From: Ruminococcaceae bacterium UBA6434 | GTDB lineage: Bacteria; Bacillota; Clostridia; Oscillospirales; Acutalibacteraceae | Assembly: GCA_002437245.1 (NCBI GenBank) | Contig: DJOQ01000036.1 | Location: forward strand, 1 to 39,252 | Direction of reading: 5' to 3' | Length of the DNA stretch: 39,252 bases | Shown: in pieces, positions 22,098 through 30,703 of the stretch | Layout of the letters: every line of letters begins with the position of its first letter | How positions within the stretch are numbered: the stretch's first letter is position 1 | The notes under the pieces: model-generated | Told to the model about the DNA's origin: nothing | Seen by the model: the letters and a program-made list of their open reading frames with translations, nothing else | The model's database searches: none | Translations under genes and position numbers: made by a program

Positions 22098-22577
22098 ATG
22101 TTTATCGAATTAGAGCCGATTTTTAATAATGAAGGCAGCTCAAAAAAGTTTTCTTACAGTTTTGTTCCCGACGGAATTGATTTTACCGACAATGTTTCGG
22201 TAGACGGCGAAGTCGTTAACAATACGGATATTGTCTCCGTTAAGGCTGTTGCAAAGTATGTGCTGAAAACAAATTGCGACAGATGCGGTGCTCCGGTTGA
22301 AAGAAAAACTGAGGTCCCGATTGAGCACATTCTTATTTCTCATCTTAATGATGAGGATAATGATGAGTTTATTTTAGTCGAGGATATGAAGCTTGACCTT
22401 GATTCGCTCGTTCGAGAAGATATAATTTTAGCCTTGCCGGCTAAGATTTTATGCCGTGACGACTGTAAGGGTTTGTGTCAGTATTGCGGTAAAAATCTTA
22501 ATCTCGGCAGTTGTTCATGCAAAAAGCCGATTGACCCGAGGCTTCAGGCATTGGCAGATCTGCTGAAAGATGAATAA
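22098..22577 (+). CDS. yceD: YceD/DUF177 family protein
   Basis: 159 residues. YceD proteins lie in front of rpmF in most bacteria; in some lineages they affect 23S rRNA levels or processing, but their biochemical role is unsettled. Cysteine pairs C60/C63 (NCDRCG) and the run C119, C123, C127, C130, C139, C141 (CRDDCKGLCQYCG) are typical of the Gram-positive type and could bind metal. The ending DPRLQALADLL is a family hallmark. ATG 22098 has GAGG 6 bases before it; a TTG at 22083 in frame lacks an SD. It is transcribed with rpmF, 32 bases downstream. Confidence 0.9.
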   Translation: MFIELEPIFNNEGSSKKFSYSFVPDGIDFTDNVSVDGEVVNNTDIVSVKAVAKYVLKTNCDRCGAPVERKTEVPIEHILISHLNDEDNDEFILVEDMKLDLDSLVREDIILALPAKILCRDDCKGLCQYCGKNLNLGSCSCKKPIDPRLQALADLLKDE

Positions 22578-22609
22578 ATTATTTATTTTAACATAAGGAG
22601 AGCTAAAAA

Positions 22610-22798
22610 ATGGCAGTACCGAAGAGAAGAGTTTCATCAGCAAGAAGAGATAAGAGACGTTCAAACGTTTGGAAAATGGAGGCTCCCGAGCTTCAGAAGT
22701 GCCCTAACTGCGGCGAATACAAAAGAGCTCACAGAGTTTGCCCGGCTTGCGGTATGTATAATGGCAGACAGGTCCTCTCTAAAAAGGAAGAAGCATAA
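22610..22798 (+). CDS. rpmF: 50S ribosomal protein L32, zinc-binding form
   Basis: 62 residues, beginning MAVPKRRVSSARRDKRRS as in other L32 proteins. C31, C34, C44 and C47 (CPNCGEYKRAHRVCPACG) form the complete Zn ribbon, so this is the C+ rather than the zinc-independent paralogue. AAGGAG lies before the ATG. The gene shares the consensus promoter with yceD and is followed by a terminator. Confidence 0.97.
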   Translation: MAVPKRRVSSARRDKRRSNVWKMEAPELQKCPNCGEYKRAHRVCPACGMYNGRQVLSKKEEA

Positions 22799-22825
22799 TT
22801 TATCTTATACCTTTGTTTGAGTGTT

Positions 22826-22859
22826 AAAAGGTGGAGAAGGTTTTCTTCCCCGCCTTTTT
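22826..22859 (+). terminator. intrinsic terminator after rpmF
   Basis: AAAAGGTGGAGAAG (22826-22839) pairs with CTTCCCCGCCTTTTT (22845-22859) over a 5-base loop, with one A-C mismatch and one G-U pair; the T-run is part of the right arm. It ends 29 bases before the start of the next gene. Confidence 0.85.
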
Positions 22860-22888
22860 GTCGTCTTTAAAAATGGGAGGTGACTTTG

Positions 22889-24202
22889 TTGTCGGTTAAA
22901 ATAAGCAGCGTTAAGCCGTTTTCAAAATGCTGGTTTCACGGCATTAAAAGCGGCGATGAGCTTTTATCTGTTGACGGCAAGGAAGTTACCGACATCCTTG
23001 ACTATGATTTCTATTTAAGTTTTCCGCCCGTGGTTTTAAATTTCAGAACCGCCTCCGGTAAACTCATAGATATCCCGTTTAAGAATGACGATACGGGTCT
23101 GAAGTTCCGCACTTATTTGATGGATCAGCAGCATCACTGTAAAAACGGTTGTATCTTTTGCTTTATAGACCAGTTGCCGAAGGGTATGCGCGAAAGTCTT
23201 TATTTTAAGGATGATGATAGCAGATTATCGTTTTTGTTCGGCAATTACGTAACGCTTACAAATATAACCGAGCATGAGGTAGACCGTATCATACGTATGC
23301 ACATAAGCCCGATAAACATTTCGGTTCATACCATGAATCCGGAGCTTCGCGTAAAGATGATGAAAAATAAAAACGCCGGTAAGTGTTTATCGATTATTAA
23401 GCGATTGTCCGATGCAGGAATAAAAATGAATGCTCAGCTTGTTTTGTGTCCGGGTATAAATGACGGAGTCGAGCTTCGTTACAGTATTGAAGAATTGTCA
23501 AAATATATGCCTGCGGTTCAAAGTATAGCCTGTGTGCCGGTTGGTCTTACAAAATACAGAGATGGGCTTTTTCCGATGCAGCCGTATACAAAAAAGACGG
23601 CGGGCGAGGTCATTGACATAATCGAAGAATATTCGGGAAAATTCAAAAAGCAGTACGGGGCACGTGTTTGCTATCCGTCAGACGAGTTTTTCTTGAAAGC
23701 GGAACGCCCGATGCCATCCGAGGAGTATTACGATGATTATCCGCAGATTGACAACGGAGTGGGGCTTTGGACATCGCTTCGTGACGAGTTTTTTTACGAA
23801 TTATCTGTTTGTGAAAAAGCACCGACATATAAAAGAGTTACCGTTATAACCGGTGTTGCGGCTTATCCTCTCATAAAAGAACTTTGTGAAGCGGCACAGG
23901 GAAAATACGGCGTCGAGGTTCAGTCCGAAAAAATAATCAATAATTTTTTCGGCGAAAATATTACGGTTGCAGGGCTTCTTACGGGAACTGACCTTATTGA
24001 ACAGATGAAGGGCAAAATACGAGGCGAAGTTTTACTGATCCCTCTTGTTATGACTATAGATTATACGTCTCATTCAACAGAGAAAAATAAGTTCCTTGAC
24101 GATGTAACGCTTAAAGAAGCGGAAAAAGCATTGAATGTTAAAATTATTCCCGTAAAAAATAACGGGCAGGATTTACTTTATAATATATTGGGAGTGAAAT
24201 AG
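22889..24202 (+). CDS. DUF512 radical SAM protein with an N-terminal PDZ-like domain
   Basis: 437 residues. A short PDZ-like domain (about 1-65, with WFHGIKSGDELLSVDG) precedes a radical SAM cluster C84-x3-C88-x2-C91 (CKNGCIFCFIDQLPKGMR) and a C-terminal DUF512 domain. The family is widespread in Clostridia and cyanobacteria, usually encoded next to der, as here. Its substrate is not established; the link to Der hints at a role around ribosomes or membranes, which is inference. The start is TTG at 22889 (GGAGG 8 bases before) or TTG at 22886; a GTG at 22880 overlaps the SD. Its stop lies immediately before the der ATG, with 1 base between. Confidence 0.88.
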   Translation: MSVKISSVKPFSKCWFHGIKSGDELLSVDGKEVTDILDYDFYLSFPPVVLNFRTASGKLIDIPFKNDDTGLKFRTYLMDQQHHCKNGCIFCFIDQLPKGMRESLYFKDDDSRLSFLFGNYVTLTNITEHEVDRIIRMHISPINISVHTMNPELRVKMMKNKNAGKCLSIIKRLSDAGIKMNAQLVLCPGINDGVELRYSIEELSKYMPAVQSIACVPVGLTKYRDGLFPMQPYTKKTAGEVIDIIEEYSGKFKKQYGARVCYPSDEFFLKAERPMPSEEYYDDYPQIDNGVGLWTSLRDEFFYELSVCEKAPTYKRVTVITGVAAYPLIKELCEAAQGKYGVEVQSEKIINNFFGENITVAGLLTGTDLIEQMKGKIRGEVLLIPLVMTIDYTSHSTEKNKFLDDVTLKEAEKALNVKIIPVKNNGQDLLYNILGVK

Positions 24203-24203
24203 A

Positions 24204-25547
24204 ATGGCGAGACCGGTTGTTGCAATTGTGGGCAGACCTAACGTAGGCAAAAGCACACTCTTTAATAAGCTTATCGGAAAACGTCTTTCAATCGTTGACA
24301 ATACACCGGGCGTAACGCGCGACCGTATATACGGGAACTGCGAATGGCTCGGGCACAATATGCTTCTTGTTGACACCGGCGGTATAGAACCGTTTTCAGA
24401 TGACGTAATACTTTCACAGATGAGAAGACAGGCAGAGCTTGCAATAACGAGCGCAGACGTGATAATATTTGTAACCGATATACGCTCCGGCGTTGTAGCC
24501 GCCGACAGCGAAGTTGCTTCAATGCTGCAAAAGAGCGGTAAACCGATAGTTCTCTGTGTAAATAAGGTTGATAATATAGGCGCTCTTCCGCCCGAATTTT
24601 ATGAATTCTATAATTTGGGACTCGGCGATCCGATAGCTGTATCTTCGGTTCACGGGCACGGAACGGGCGACCTTCTTGATGAAGTTATTAAAAATATACC
24701 CGAAAGCAGTTTTGACGATACGGACGAAGATATTGTCAAGGTTGCGGTTATCGGTAAGCCCAATGTCGGTAAATCTTCGCTTATAAACAAAATTTCGGGC
24801 GAGGAGCGCGCAATAGTATCCGATATAGCAGGTACCACACGCGATGCCACCGATACTGTTATACACAATTCTCACGGCGATTTTGTGTTTATCGACACCG
24901 CAGGCCTGAGACGCAAAAGCAAGGTTGAAGATCAAATTGAAAAATATTCCGTGATCAGAGCCCGAATGGCCGTAGAAAGAGCCGATGTCTGTGTAATTAT
25001 GATTGATGCCAACGAGGGTTTTACGGAGCAGGATTCAAAAGTCGCAGGAATTGCCCATGACCTCGGCAAGGCTTGTATTATTGCCGTTAATAAATGGGAC
25101 GCCGTAGAAAAAACCGGTACCACGATGGATGTTCAACGTAAAAAGCTTATGAATGACTTTTCGTTTATGAGCTATGCGCCGATTATATTTATTTCCGCAA
25201 AAACGGGTCAGAGACTCGACAGACTTTTTGAACTTATCAAGTTTGTTGATACGCAGAATGCAATGCGTATTTCAACCGGTAAATTAAACGATGTTCTGGC
25301 TGCAGCCACAACACGTGTTCAGCCGCCTACAGATAAAGGCAGGAGACTGAAAATATATTATATGACGCAGGCTTCTACAAGACCGCCTACATTTGTATGC
25401 TTTGTAAACAGCAAAGACCTGTTCCATTACAGTTATCAAAGATATATTGATAACCAAATCCGCGAGGTTTTCGGGCTTGAGGGAACACCCACAAGATATG
25501 TAATAAGAGAGCGTGAAAAGCGCAACGGAAAAAAGGATACAAAGTGA
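24204..25547 (+). CDS. der: ribosome-associated GTPase Der (EngA)
   Basis: A 447-residue double GTPase needed for 50S subunit assembly. The first G domain has GRPNVGKS (10-17), DTGG and NKVD; the second has GKPNVGKS (184-191), DTAGLRRKSKVEDQIEKYS (quoted in part) and NKWD. A C-terminal KH-like domain (about 360-440) contacts rRNA. Lengths and motif order are normal. The start ATG has GGGAGTG upstream within the end of the radical SAM gene, so the two are coupled. A terminator follows 6 bases after the stop. Confidence 0.97.
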   Translation: MARPVVAIVGRPNVGKSTLFNKLIGKRLSIVDNTPGVTRDRIYGNCEWLGHNMLLVDTGGIEPFSDDVILSQMRRQAELAITSADVIIFVTDIRSGVVAADSEVASMLQKSGKPIVLCVNKVDNIGALPPEFYEFYNLGLGDPIAVSSVHGHGTGDLLDEVIKNIPESSFDDTDEDIVKVAVIGKPNVGKSSLINKISGEERAIVSDIAGTTRDATDTVIHNSHGDFVFIDTAGLRRKSKVEDQIEKYSVIRARMAVERADVCVIMIDANEGFTEQDSKVAGIAHDLGKACIIAVNKWDAVEKTGTTMDVQRKKLMNDFSFMSYAPIIFISAKTGQRLDRLFELIKFVDTQNAMRISTGKLNDVLAAATTRVQPPTDKGRRLKIYYMTQASTRPPTFVCFVNSKDLFHYSYQRYIDNQIREVFGLEGTPTRYVIREREKRNGKKDTK

Positions 25548-25553
25548 TTAAAT

Positions 25554-25597
25554 AGCTGAATACGTGAGAATTTGTCTTGTGTATTCGGCTGTTTTTT
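25554..25597 (+). terminator. intrinsic terminator after der
   Basis: AGCTGAATAC (25554-25563) pairs with GTATTCGGCT (25581-25590) with one G-U pair; further wobble-rich pairing can extend the stem inward. TTTTTT follows at 25592-25597, only 17 bases before the amidohydrolase start. Confidence 0.85.
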
Positions 25598-25614
25598 GAG
25601 ATAGGAGTTATAGT

Positions 25615-26889
25615 ATGCGCACTGTTTTAAAAAACTGTACATTACTTGACGGTACAATAGATATGTTACCTCAGAATAATACCGATATAGTATTTGAAGA
25701 TGGCAAAATAATCGAAATAGGCAAGGCAAATCCGAAAAAAGATGATATTTGCTATGATCTTACCGGTAAATATGTTATGCCCGGACTTATCAATCTTCAC
25801 GTGCATTTGCCGGCAGGAGGAAAGCCGAAAAACAAACCGTTAAAGGCTGAAAAACTTGCGAAATTTGCTCTTTCAAACGAATTGATAAAATCTGTTGTGC
25901 TGAAAATGTGCCATGCCTATGCTATGCAGGATTTGCTCTCCGGCGTAACTACCGTAAGGGCTGTCGGCGGTCTCGGAGACCTCGATACGCGCTTGAGGGA
26001 CAAAATTAAAGAGGGCATGGACGGACCGCGCATACTCGCTGCCGATTATGCAATTTGCGTCCCGAAAGGCCATATGGCAGGCTCAGTGTCAAGAGTTGCT
26101 TCTTCGGTCGATGAAGCCGTAGCAATGGTTGAAGATCTTGCATCACACAATGTCGATTTGATAAAGTTGATGATAACCGGAGGCGTTATGGATGCCAAGG
26201 TTAAAGGTGAGCCGGGTATACTTATGATGAAGCCCGATATGATAAAAGCTTGCTGTGACGCCGCACATAAACATAATCTTCCCGTTGCGGCTCATGTGCA
26301 AAGCCAGGACGGAGTAAGAGCAGCCGTCCGAAACGGTGTAGATACCATAGAACACGGTTCAGTTTTGACTTCGTTTGAAATTGATGAGTTTAAAGAGAAA
26401 AACGCGTCCTTGGTTTGTACTTTGTCGCCGGCGTTGCCGATGGCAAAGTTTCCGCGCGAAATACTGGGTATTACCGACGTTGTTCAGTATAATTCAAATG
26501 TTGTGTTCAATAATATGGTAACCGGTACAAAAACCGCATTGGAAAACGGGGTTAAGGTGGGGCTGGGAACCGACACCGGCTGCCCCTACACAACACATTA
26601 CAATATGTGGCGTGAACTAAATTATTTTACCGAATATGTCGGTGTTACTCCTAAATTTGCGCTTTATACCGCTACGCTCGGCAATGCCGAAATAGCCGGG
26701 CTTGATGCGATAACCGGCAGCATTGAGGTAGGGAAATCCGCCGATATTTTAGTAACCGACAAAAATCCTCTCGACGATTTCAGAAATATGTCGGTTCCTT
26801 ATATGGTGGTGGCAAGAGGAAAGGTTTATAAAGAAAAGCCTGTTAAAAAATATGAAAAATGTGAAACAGAGCTTGATAAATATTGTTGA
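25615..26889 (+). CDS. metal-dependent amidohydrolase (imidazolonepropionase/prolidase-like)
   Basis: 424 residues of the amidohydrolase superfamily. The metal-binding H62-x-H64 lies in INLHVHLP after the GKYVMPGLIN strand, a Lys in DLIKLMITGG is the likely carboxylated bridge, then the His of AAHVQS and of IEHGS, and the catalytic Asp of GLGTDTG. The C-terminal GSIEVGKSADILV is the composite beta-domain. The family includes dipeptidases of the Xaa-Pro/Xaa-Arg type and imidazolonepropionase-like enzymes, and the substrate cannot be inferred from context. ATG 25615 has TAGGAG before it. No promoter fits between the der terminator and this gene. Confidence 0.85.
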   Translation: MRTVLKNCTLLDGTIDMLPQNNTDIVFEDGKIIEIGKANPKKDDICYDLTGKYVMPGLINLHVHLPAGGKPKNKPLKAEKLAKFALSNELIKSVVLKMCHAYAMQDLLSGVTTVRAVGGLGDLDTRLRDKIKEGMDGPRILAADYAICVPKGHMAGSVSRVASSVDEAVAMVEDLASHNVDLIKLMITGGVMDAKVKGEPGILMMKPDMIKACCDAAHKHNLPVAAHVQSQDGVRAAVRNGVDTIEHGSVLTSFEIDEFKEKNASLVCTLSPALPMAKFPREILGITDVVQYNSNVVFNNMVTGTKTALENGVKVGLGTDTGCPYTTHYNMWRELNYFTEYVGVTPKFALYTATLGNAEIAGLDAITGSIEVGKSADILVTDKNPLDDFRNMSVPYMVVARGKVYKEKPVKKYEKCETELDKYC

Positions 26890-27045
26890 TTGCTTAAACC
26901 CGCTCGCATCGAAAAAAGCCGACGATGATGGATTTTTACTTCTGATAGCGCAGGGGTGCTGCCTCACAGAAATGGCGAAAAAGCGAAAAGGCGCTGCGTC
27001 GACCGGTTTTCGACGTCTCGTGTTCGGTTCTCCACTTGCTTAAAC
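26890..27045. mobile_element. candidate short non-autonomous element: 136 bp between 10-bp direct repeats
   Basis: TTGCTTAAAC occurs at 26890-26899 and again at 27036-27045, exactly flanking 136 bases. That inner segment is about 54% GC by hand count, against clearly AT-rich DNA on its right, and is rich in small stems: CATCG/CGATG (26907-26927), GCAG/CTGC (about 26950-26962) and CGTCGA/TCGACG (26997-27015). The left repeat starts one base after the amidohydrolase stop. No clear terminal inverted repeats are visible. A 63-codon open frame (26852-27043) runs through it but has no SD. A target duplication is one reading; a structured RNA or chance repeat are others. Confidence 0.35.
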
Positions 27046-27061
27046 ATAGTTAACACTGTAT

Positions 27062-27100
27062 TCTGCCTTCGATTTGTATCGGAGGCAGATTGTTTATATT
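27062..27100 (+). terminator. hairpin terminator before the ruv operon
   Basis: TCTGCCTTCGAT (27062-27073) pairs with ATCGGAGGCAGA (27078-27089), 12 bp with one G-U pair and a TTGT loop, followed by TTGTTTATATTTAT. It would stop transcripts from the amidohydrolase side before the ruvC promoter. Confidence 0.7.
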
Positions 27101-27114
27101 TATAGGTATTTTCC

Positions 27115-27143
27115 TTGATATTTCGGCTGAAGTATGGTAAAAT
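27115..27143 (+). promoter_or_regulatory. promoter of ruvCAB
   Basis: TTGATA (27115-27120), 17 bases, TAAAAT (27138-27143) preceded by TGG, an extended -10. The start of transcription should fall near 27150, 30 bases before ruvC. No LexA-type box (GAACN4GTTC) is seen in it. Confidence 0.65.
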
Positions 27144-27179
27144 TTCTTAAATATTTTTATTAGGTGAAATAGGGTTGTT

Positions 27180-27686
27180 ATGATTATATTGGGTATTGAT
27201 CCGGGTTATGCGATTGTCGGATACGGCGTAATTGAATTCAAATCAAATTGTTTTTCGGTTGTCGATTACGGTGCGATAACAACAAATGCCGGCACGCCTT
27301 TCGAAAGACGCCTTGAGTTGATTTATGATGATTTAAATCTTCTCATGGAAAAATATCACCCGGAGGCTATGTCAATAGAAAAGCTCTTTTATAACACTAA
27401 TGCCAAAACAGTTATCGACGTTGCTCAGGCAAGAGGTGTAACTGTTCTTGCGGCAAAGAAAAATAATATACCCATATTTGAATATACACCGCTTCAGGTT
27501 AAACAGAGCGTTGTCGGTTACGGCAGAGCGGAGAAAAAGCAGGTTCAGGAAATGACGCGTATTATTTTAAAGCTTGCTAAAATACCGAAGCCGGATGATA
27601 CCGCAGACGCTCTCGCAATGGCAATTTGCCACGCTCACGCAAGCGGTTCGCTTATGGGTAAACTTAACAGTATGGGGATAAGATAA
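27180..27686 (+). CDS. ruvC: Holliday junction endonuclease RuvC
   Basis: Cuts Holliday junctions symmetrically during recombinational repair, acting as a dimer on the RuvAB-bound junction. The 168 residues show the RNase H-like fold motifs: D7 in ILGIDPGYAIVGYG, the Glu of SIEKLFYNTN and the acidic pair in KPDDTADALAMAICH. ATG 27180 has AGGG 5 bases before it. The stop codon overlaps the ruvA ATG by one base, which ties the three ruv genes into one operon. Confidence 0.96.
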   Translation: MIILGIDPGYAIVGYGVIEFKSNCFSVVDYGAITTNAGTPFERRLELIYDDLNLLMEKYHPEAMSIEKLFYNTNAKTVIDVAQARGVTVLAAKKNNIPIFEYTPLQVKQSVVGYGRAEKKQVQEMTRIILKLAKIPKPDDTADALAMAICHAHASGSLMGKLNSMGIR

Positions 27687-28294
27687 TGTTCTATTCAATC
27701 ACGGGCACTATATGCTATGTCGATTCGGTAAGTGTTGCATTGGATTGCAGCGGCGTTGCCTTTAAGTGTTACACAAGTTTAAATACGTTAAAGCAAATCG
27801 GCGAAAAGGGCACCAAAGCCACTCTTTATACATATTTGAGCGTAAAGGAAGATGCACTTGATTTGTATGGCTTTTCCACCGAGCGGGAACTTGAGTGCTT
27901 TAAAGCATTGATTTCCGTTTCCGGTGTGGGACCTAAAGCCGGAATAGCAATACTTTCGGAGCTTACGCCGGAAAAACTTGTAATATGCATAGCTTCGGGT
28001 GACAATAAGGCTATTACAAGAGCGCAGGGTGTAGGACCTAAAATTGCGCAGAGAATTGTACTTGAGCTTAAAGATAAGCTTGCCAAGGGGCTTGATTTAT
28101 CGGTAAACACAATTGATGTGTCCGCTGTGAATTCCGTAAGCTCTTCCGGTAATCAATCCGAAGCGGTGAGCGCTCTCTCAATGTTAGGTTATACGCAAAG
28201 CGAAGCTTCGGTTGCCGTTGCGAAAATCGATGAAAATTTATCGGTAGAGGAAATAATAAAACAGGCGTTAAAAATTCTCTCGAGGCAGGTATAA
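27686..28294 (+). CDS. ruvA: Holliday junction branch migration protein RuvA
   Basis: 202 residues. The tetramer binds and holds open the four-way junction and recruits RuvB. The N-terminal OB fold (about 1-63) is followed by helix-hairpin-helix motifs VSGVGPKAGIAIL and AQGVGPKIAQRIVLELKDK, and a C-terminal RuvB-contact domain (from about 152; SEAVSALSMLGYTQSEA) is joined by a Ser/Val-rich linker. It starts within the ruvC stop codon and ends 3 bases before ruvB. Confidence 0.97.
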   Translation: MFYSITGTICYVDSVSVALDCSGVAFKCYTSLNTLKQIGEKGTKATLYTYLSVKEDALDLYGFSTERELECFKALISVSGVGPKAGIAILSELTPEKLVICIASGDNKAITRAQGVGPKIAQRIVLELKDKLAKGLDLSVNTIDVSAVNSVSSSGNQSEAVSALSMLGYTQSEASVAVAKIDENLSVEEIIKQALKILSRQV

Positions 28295-28297
28295 CAA

Positions 28298-29326
28298 ATG
28301 GATTTTGATAACGAAAACAGAATAGTATCTCCGGACCTTGAGGAAACCGATAAGGATATTGAATTATCCCTTCGTCCGCACACTCTCAATGAGTATATCG
28401 GTCAGGAAAAGGCAAAAGAGAATTTGAAAATTTATATTGAGGCGGCAAAAACGCGAGGCGACGTTCTCGACCATGTATTGCTTTACGGACCTCCCGGTCT
28501 CGGTAAAACAACGCTTGCGGGTATAATTGCCAACGAGATGGGAGTACAAATAAGAGTGACGTCGGGTCCGGCAATAGAAAAACCTGGCGACCTTGCGGCA
28601 CTTCTTACAAACCTCGGTGACGGAGACGTTTTATTTATCGATGAAATACATCGTCTCTCAAAGAGCGTCGAGGAAGTGCTCTATCCCGCTATGGAAGATC
28701 ATGCGCTTGATATTATTATCGGCAAAGGACCTTCGGCACGCTCAATAAGACTTGATTTGCCGAGATTCACATTAGTCGGCGCCACAACGCGCGCAGGGCA
28801 GCTTACCGCACCTTTGCGTGACAGATTCGGAGTAATATTGAGACTTGAAATGTACACTCCCGAACAGTTGTCTCTCATAGTAAAAAGAAGCGCGGGAATA
28901 CTTGAAATACCCATAGACGAGGACGGCGCAAGGGAAATAGCGTCAAGATCAAGAGGAACTCCGCGTATTGCCAACCGTCTTTTAAAACGCGCAAGAGACT
29001 TTGCGGAGGTTATGGGGAACGGCGTTATAACAGGCGATACTGCCAAAATAGCGCTCGGCAGAATGGAAATTGACGAGCTGGGACTGGATCTTATCGACCG
29101 ACTTCTTTTGACTTCAATGATAAAAAATTATAACGGCGGCCCCGTAGGTCTTGAAACAATCGCGGCAACCATAGGTGAAGAGGCGGTAACCATTGAAGAT
29201 GTTTACGAACCTTACCTTATGCAGATAGGATTTCTTTCAAAGACTCCGCGCGGCAGGGTTGTAACGGCAAAAGCTTATGAGCATTTAAAGCTGCCGATGA
29301 ACGGTCAGCAAAAACTTGATGTTTAA
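28298..29326 (+). CDS. ruvB: Holliday junction branch migration ATPase RuvB
   Basis: A 342-residue hexameric AAA+ motor driving branch migration. Walker A is GPPGLGKT (64-71), Walker B FIDEIHRL, sensor 1 VGATTRAG, sensor 2 region GTPRIANRLLKR, and the C-terminal winged helix ends GFLSKTPRGRVVTAKAYEHL. All elements are intact and the length is usual. glmM follows after 23 bases with no terminator visible, so the operon may continue. Confidence 0.98.
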   Translation: MDFDNENRIVSPDLEETDKDIELSLRPHTLNEYIGQEKAKENLKIYIEAAKTRGDVLDHVLLYGPPGLGKTTLAGIIANEMGVQIRVTSGPAIEKPGDLAALLTNLGDGDVLFIDEIHRLSKSVEEVLYPAMEDHALDIIIGKGPSARSIRLDLPRFTLVGATTRAGQLTAPLRDRFGVILRLEMYTPEQLSLIVKRSAGILEIPIDEDGAREIASRSRGTPRIANRLLKRARDFAEVMGNGVITGDTAKIALGRMEIDELGLDLIDRLLLTSMIKNYNGGPVGLETIAATIGEEAVTIEDVYEPYLMQIGFLSKTPRGRVVTAKAYEHLKLPMNGQQKLDV

Positions 29327-29349
29327 TTACACAGACAGGAGAATGTAAA

Positions 29350-30699
29350 ATGGGCAGATTATTCGGAACGGACGGCGCAAGAGGCGTTGCCAACAGCGAG
29401 CTTACATGTGAATTATCAATGCAGATAGGAAGAGCCGCGGCGATGGTGCTTACGGAAAATCTTTCTCACAGGCCTAAAGTTATGATAGGTATGGATACGA
29501 GAGCTTCTTCGGAGATGCTCGAAGCTTCCATAGCGGCGGGGCTTTGCTCTGTCGGTGCTGATGTACTTCTTTTAGGCGTTGTACCGACTCCGGCTGTTGC
29601 GTTTTTGGTTAAGGAGTACGGTTATGATGCAGGTATTATGATTTCTGCATCGCATAACCCGTGCGAATATAACGGTATAAAAATATTCCAGTCCACGGGA
29701 TATAAACTGCCGGATGAGCTTGAAAACGAAATAGAGAGTATTATTCTTGACGACGCAAAGGTTCCGCCTGTTATGATCGGCGGAGATGTCGGAAGAATAA
29801 CACGCTCCGATACGGCGGTAGACGACTATATTAAGCACGTGCTGTCCACTATTGACGTAAGATGTGAAAACCTTAAAATAGCCATAGACTGTGCAAACGG
29901 TTCTTCAAGCGTTTCCGCAAAACGGGTGTTTGAATCACTCGGAGCGGATTGCATAATCATAAACGCCGAGCCCAACGGTGTAAATATAAACGCCGATTGC
30001 GGTTCGACGCATATGGACGGATTGAGAAAATGTGTAATTGATAATCACTGTGATCTCGGTTTTGCATTTGACGGTGACGCCGACAGAATGTTGGCTGTTG
30101 ACAATGAGGGGAATATTGTTGACGGCGATCAGGTTATTGCGCTCTGCGCTAAATATATGAAGTCCGTCGGTACTCTCAAAAAAGATACTGCGGTTGTGAC
30201 CGTGATGAGTAATATGGGCTTTTTCAAATTTTGCGATGATAACGGTATGTACTGCGAAAAAACCAAGGTCGGTGACAGATATGTGCTTGAAAATATGCTT
30301 GAAAACGGATATTCAATAGGCGGCGAGCAGTCGGGTCATGTAATTTTCCTTGATTATGCTACAACCGGCGACGGTCAGGTTTCGGCGCTCCAGGTTTTAA
30401 AAGTAATTAAAAACACCGGCAAAACCCTCAAGAAACTTGCAGGCGAAATGGAAATATTCCCGCAGGTTCTTATAAATGTTAAGGTATCAAAATACGGCAG
30501 AGTCCGTTTCACAAGCGATATGGAGATAAAGAATGCTATTAAGCGCGCGGAAAATGAGCTCGGTAATGACGGGCGCGTGCTTGTCAGAGTTTCCGGTACG
30601 GAACCACTTGTACGTGTAATGCTTGAGGGCAAAGATAAGGCTAAAATACAGTCGCTCGGCGAAGCAATAGCCGATGTTGTAAGAGAAAGGTTAGTTTAA
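29350..30699 (+). CDS. glmM: phosphoglucosamine mutase
   Basis: Converts glucosamine 6-phosphate to the 1-phosphate, the branch from sugar metabolism to UDP-GlcNAc and peptidoglycan. The 449 residues carry the phosphoserine loop ISASHNPCEYNGIK (S101), the metal-binding DGDADR and the sugar-binding GGEQSGHVIF and RVSGTEPLVRV. GGAG-type SD (AGACAGGAGAATG) precedes the ATG at 29350. The methyltransferase gene starts 4 bases after its stop. Confidence 0.97.
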   Translation: MGRLFGTDGARGVANSELTCELSMQIGRAAAMVLTENLSHRPKVMIGMDTRASSEMLEASIAAGLCSVGADVLLLGVVPTPAVAFLVKEYGYDAGIMISASHNPCEYNGIKIFQSTGYKLPDELENEIESIILDDAKVPPVMIGGDVGRITRSDTAVDDYIKHVLSTIDVRCENLKIAIDCANGSSSVSAKRVFESLGADCIIINAEPNGVNINADCGSTHMDGLRKCVIDNHCDLGFAFDGDADRMLAVDNEGNIVDGDQVIALCAKYMKSVGTLKKDTAVVTVMSNMGFFKFCDDNGMYCEKTKVGDRYVLENMLENGYSIGGEQSGHVIFLDYATTGDGQVSALQVLKVIKNTGKTLKKLAGEMEIFPQVLINVKVSKYGRVRFTSDMEIKNAIKRAENELGNDGRVLVRVSGTEPLVRVMLEGKDKAKIQSLGEAIADVVRERLV

Positions 30700-30703
30700 T
30701 TTA

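Noticed and set aside
26852..27043. 63-codon open frame after the amidohydrolase as a real gene
   Set aside because: It has no ribosome binding site, begins inside the amidohydrolase gene and follows the stem-rich segment between the direct repeats; I recognise no protein family in it.
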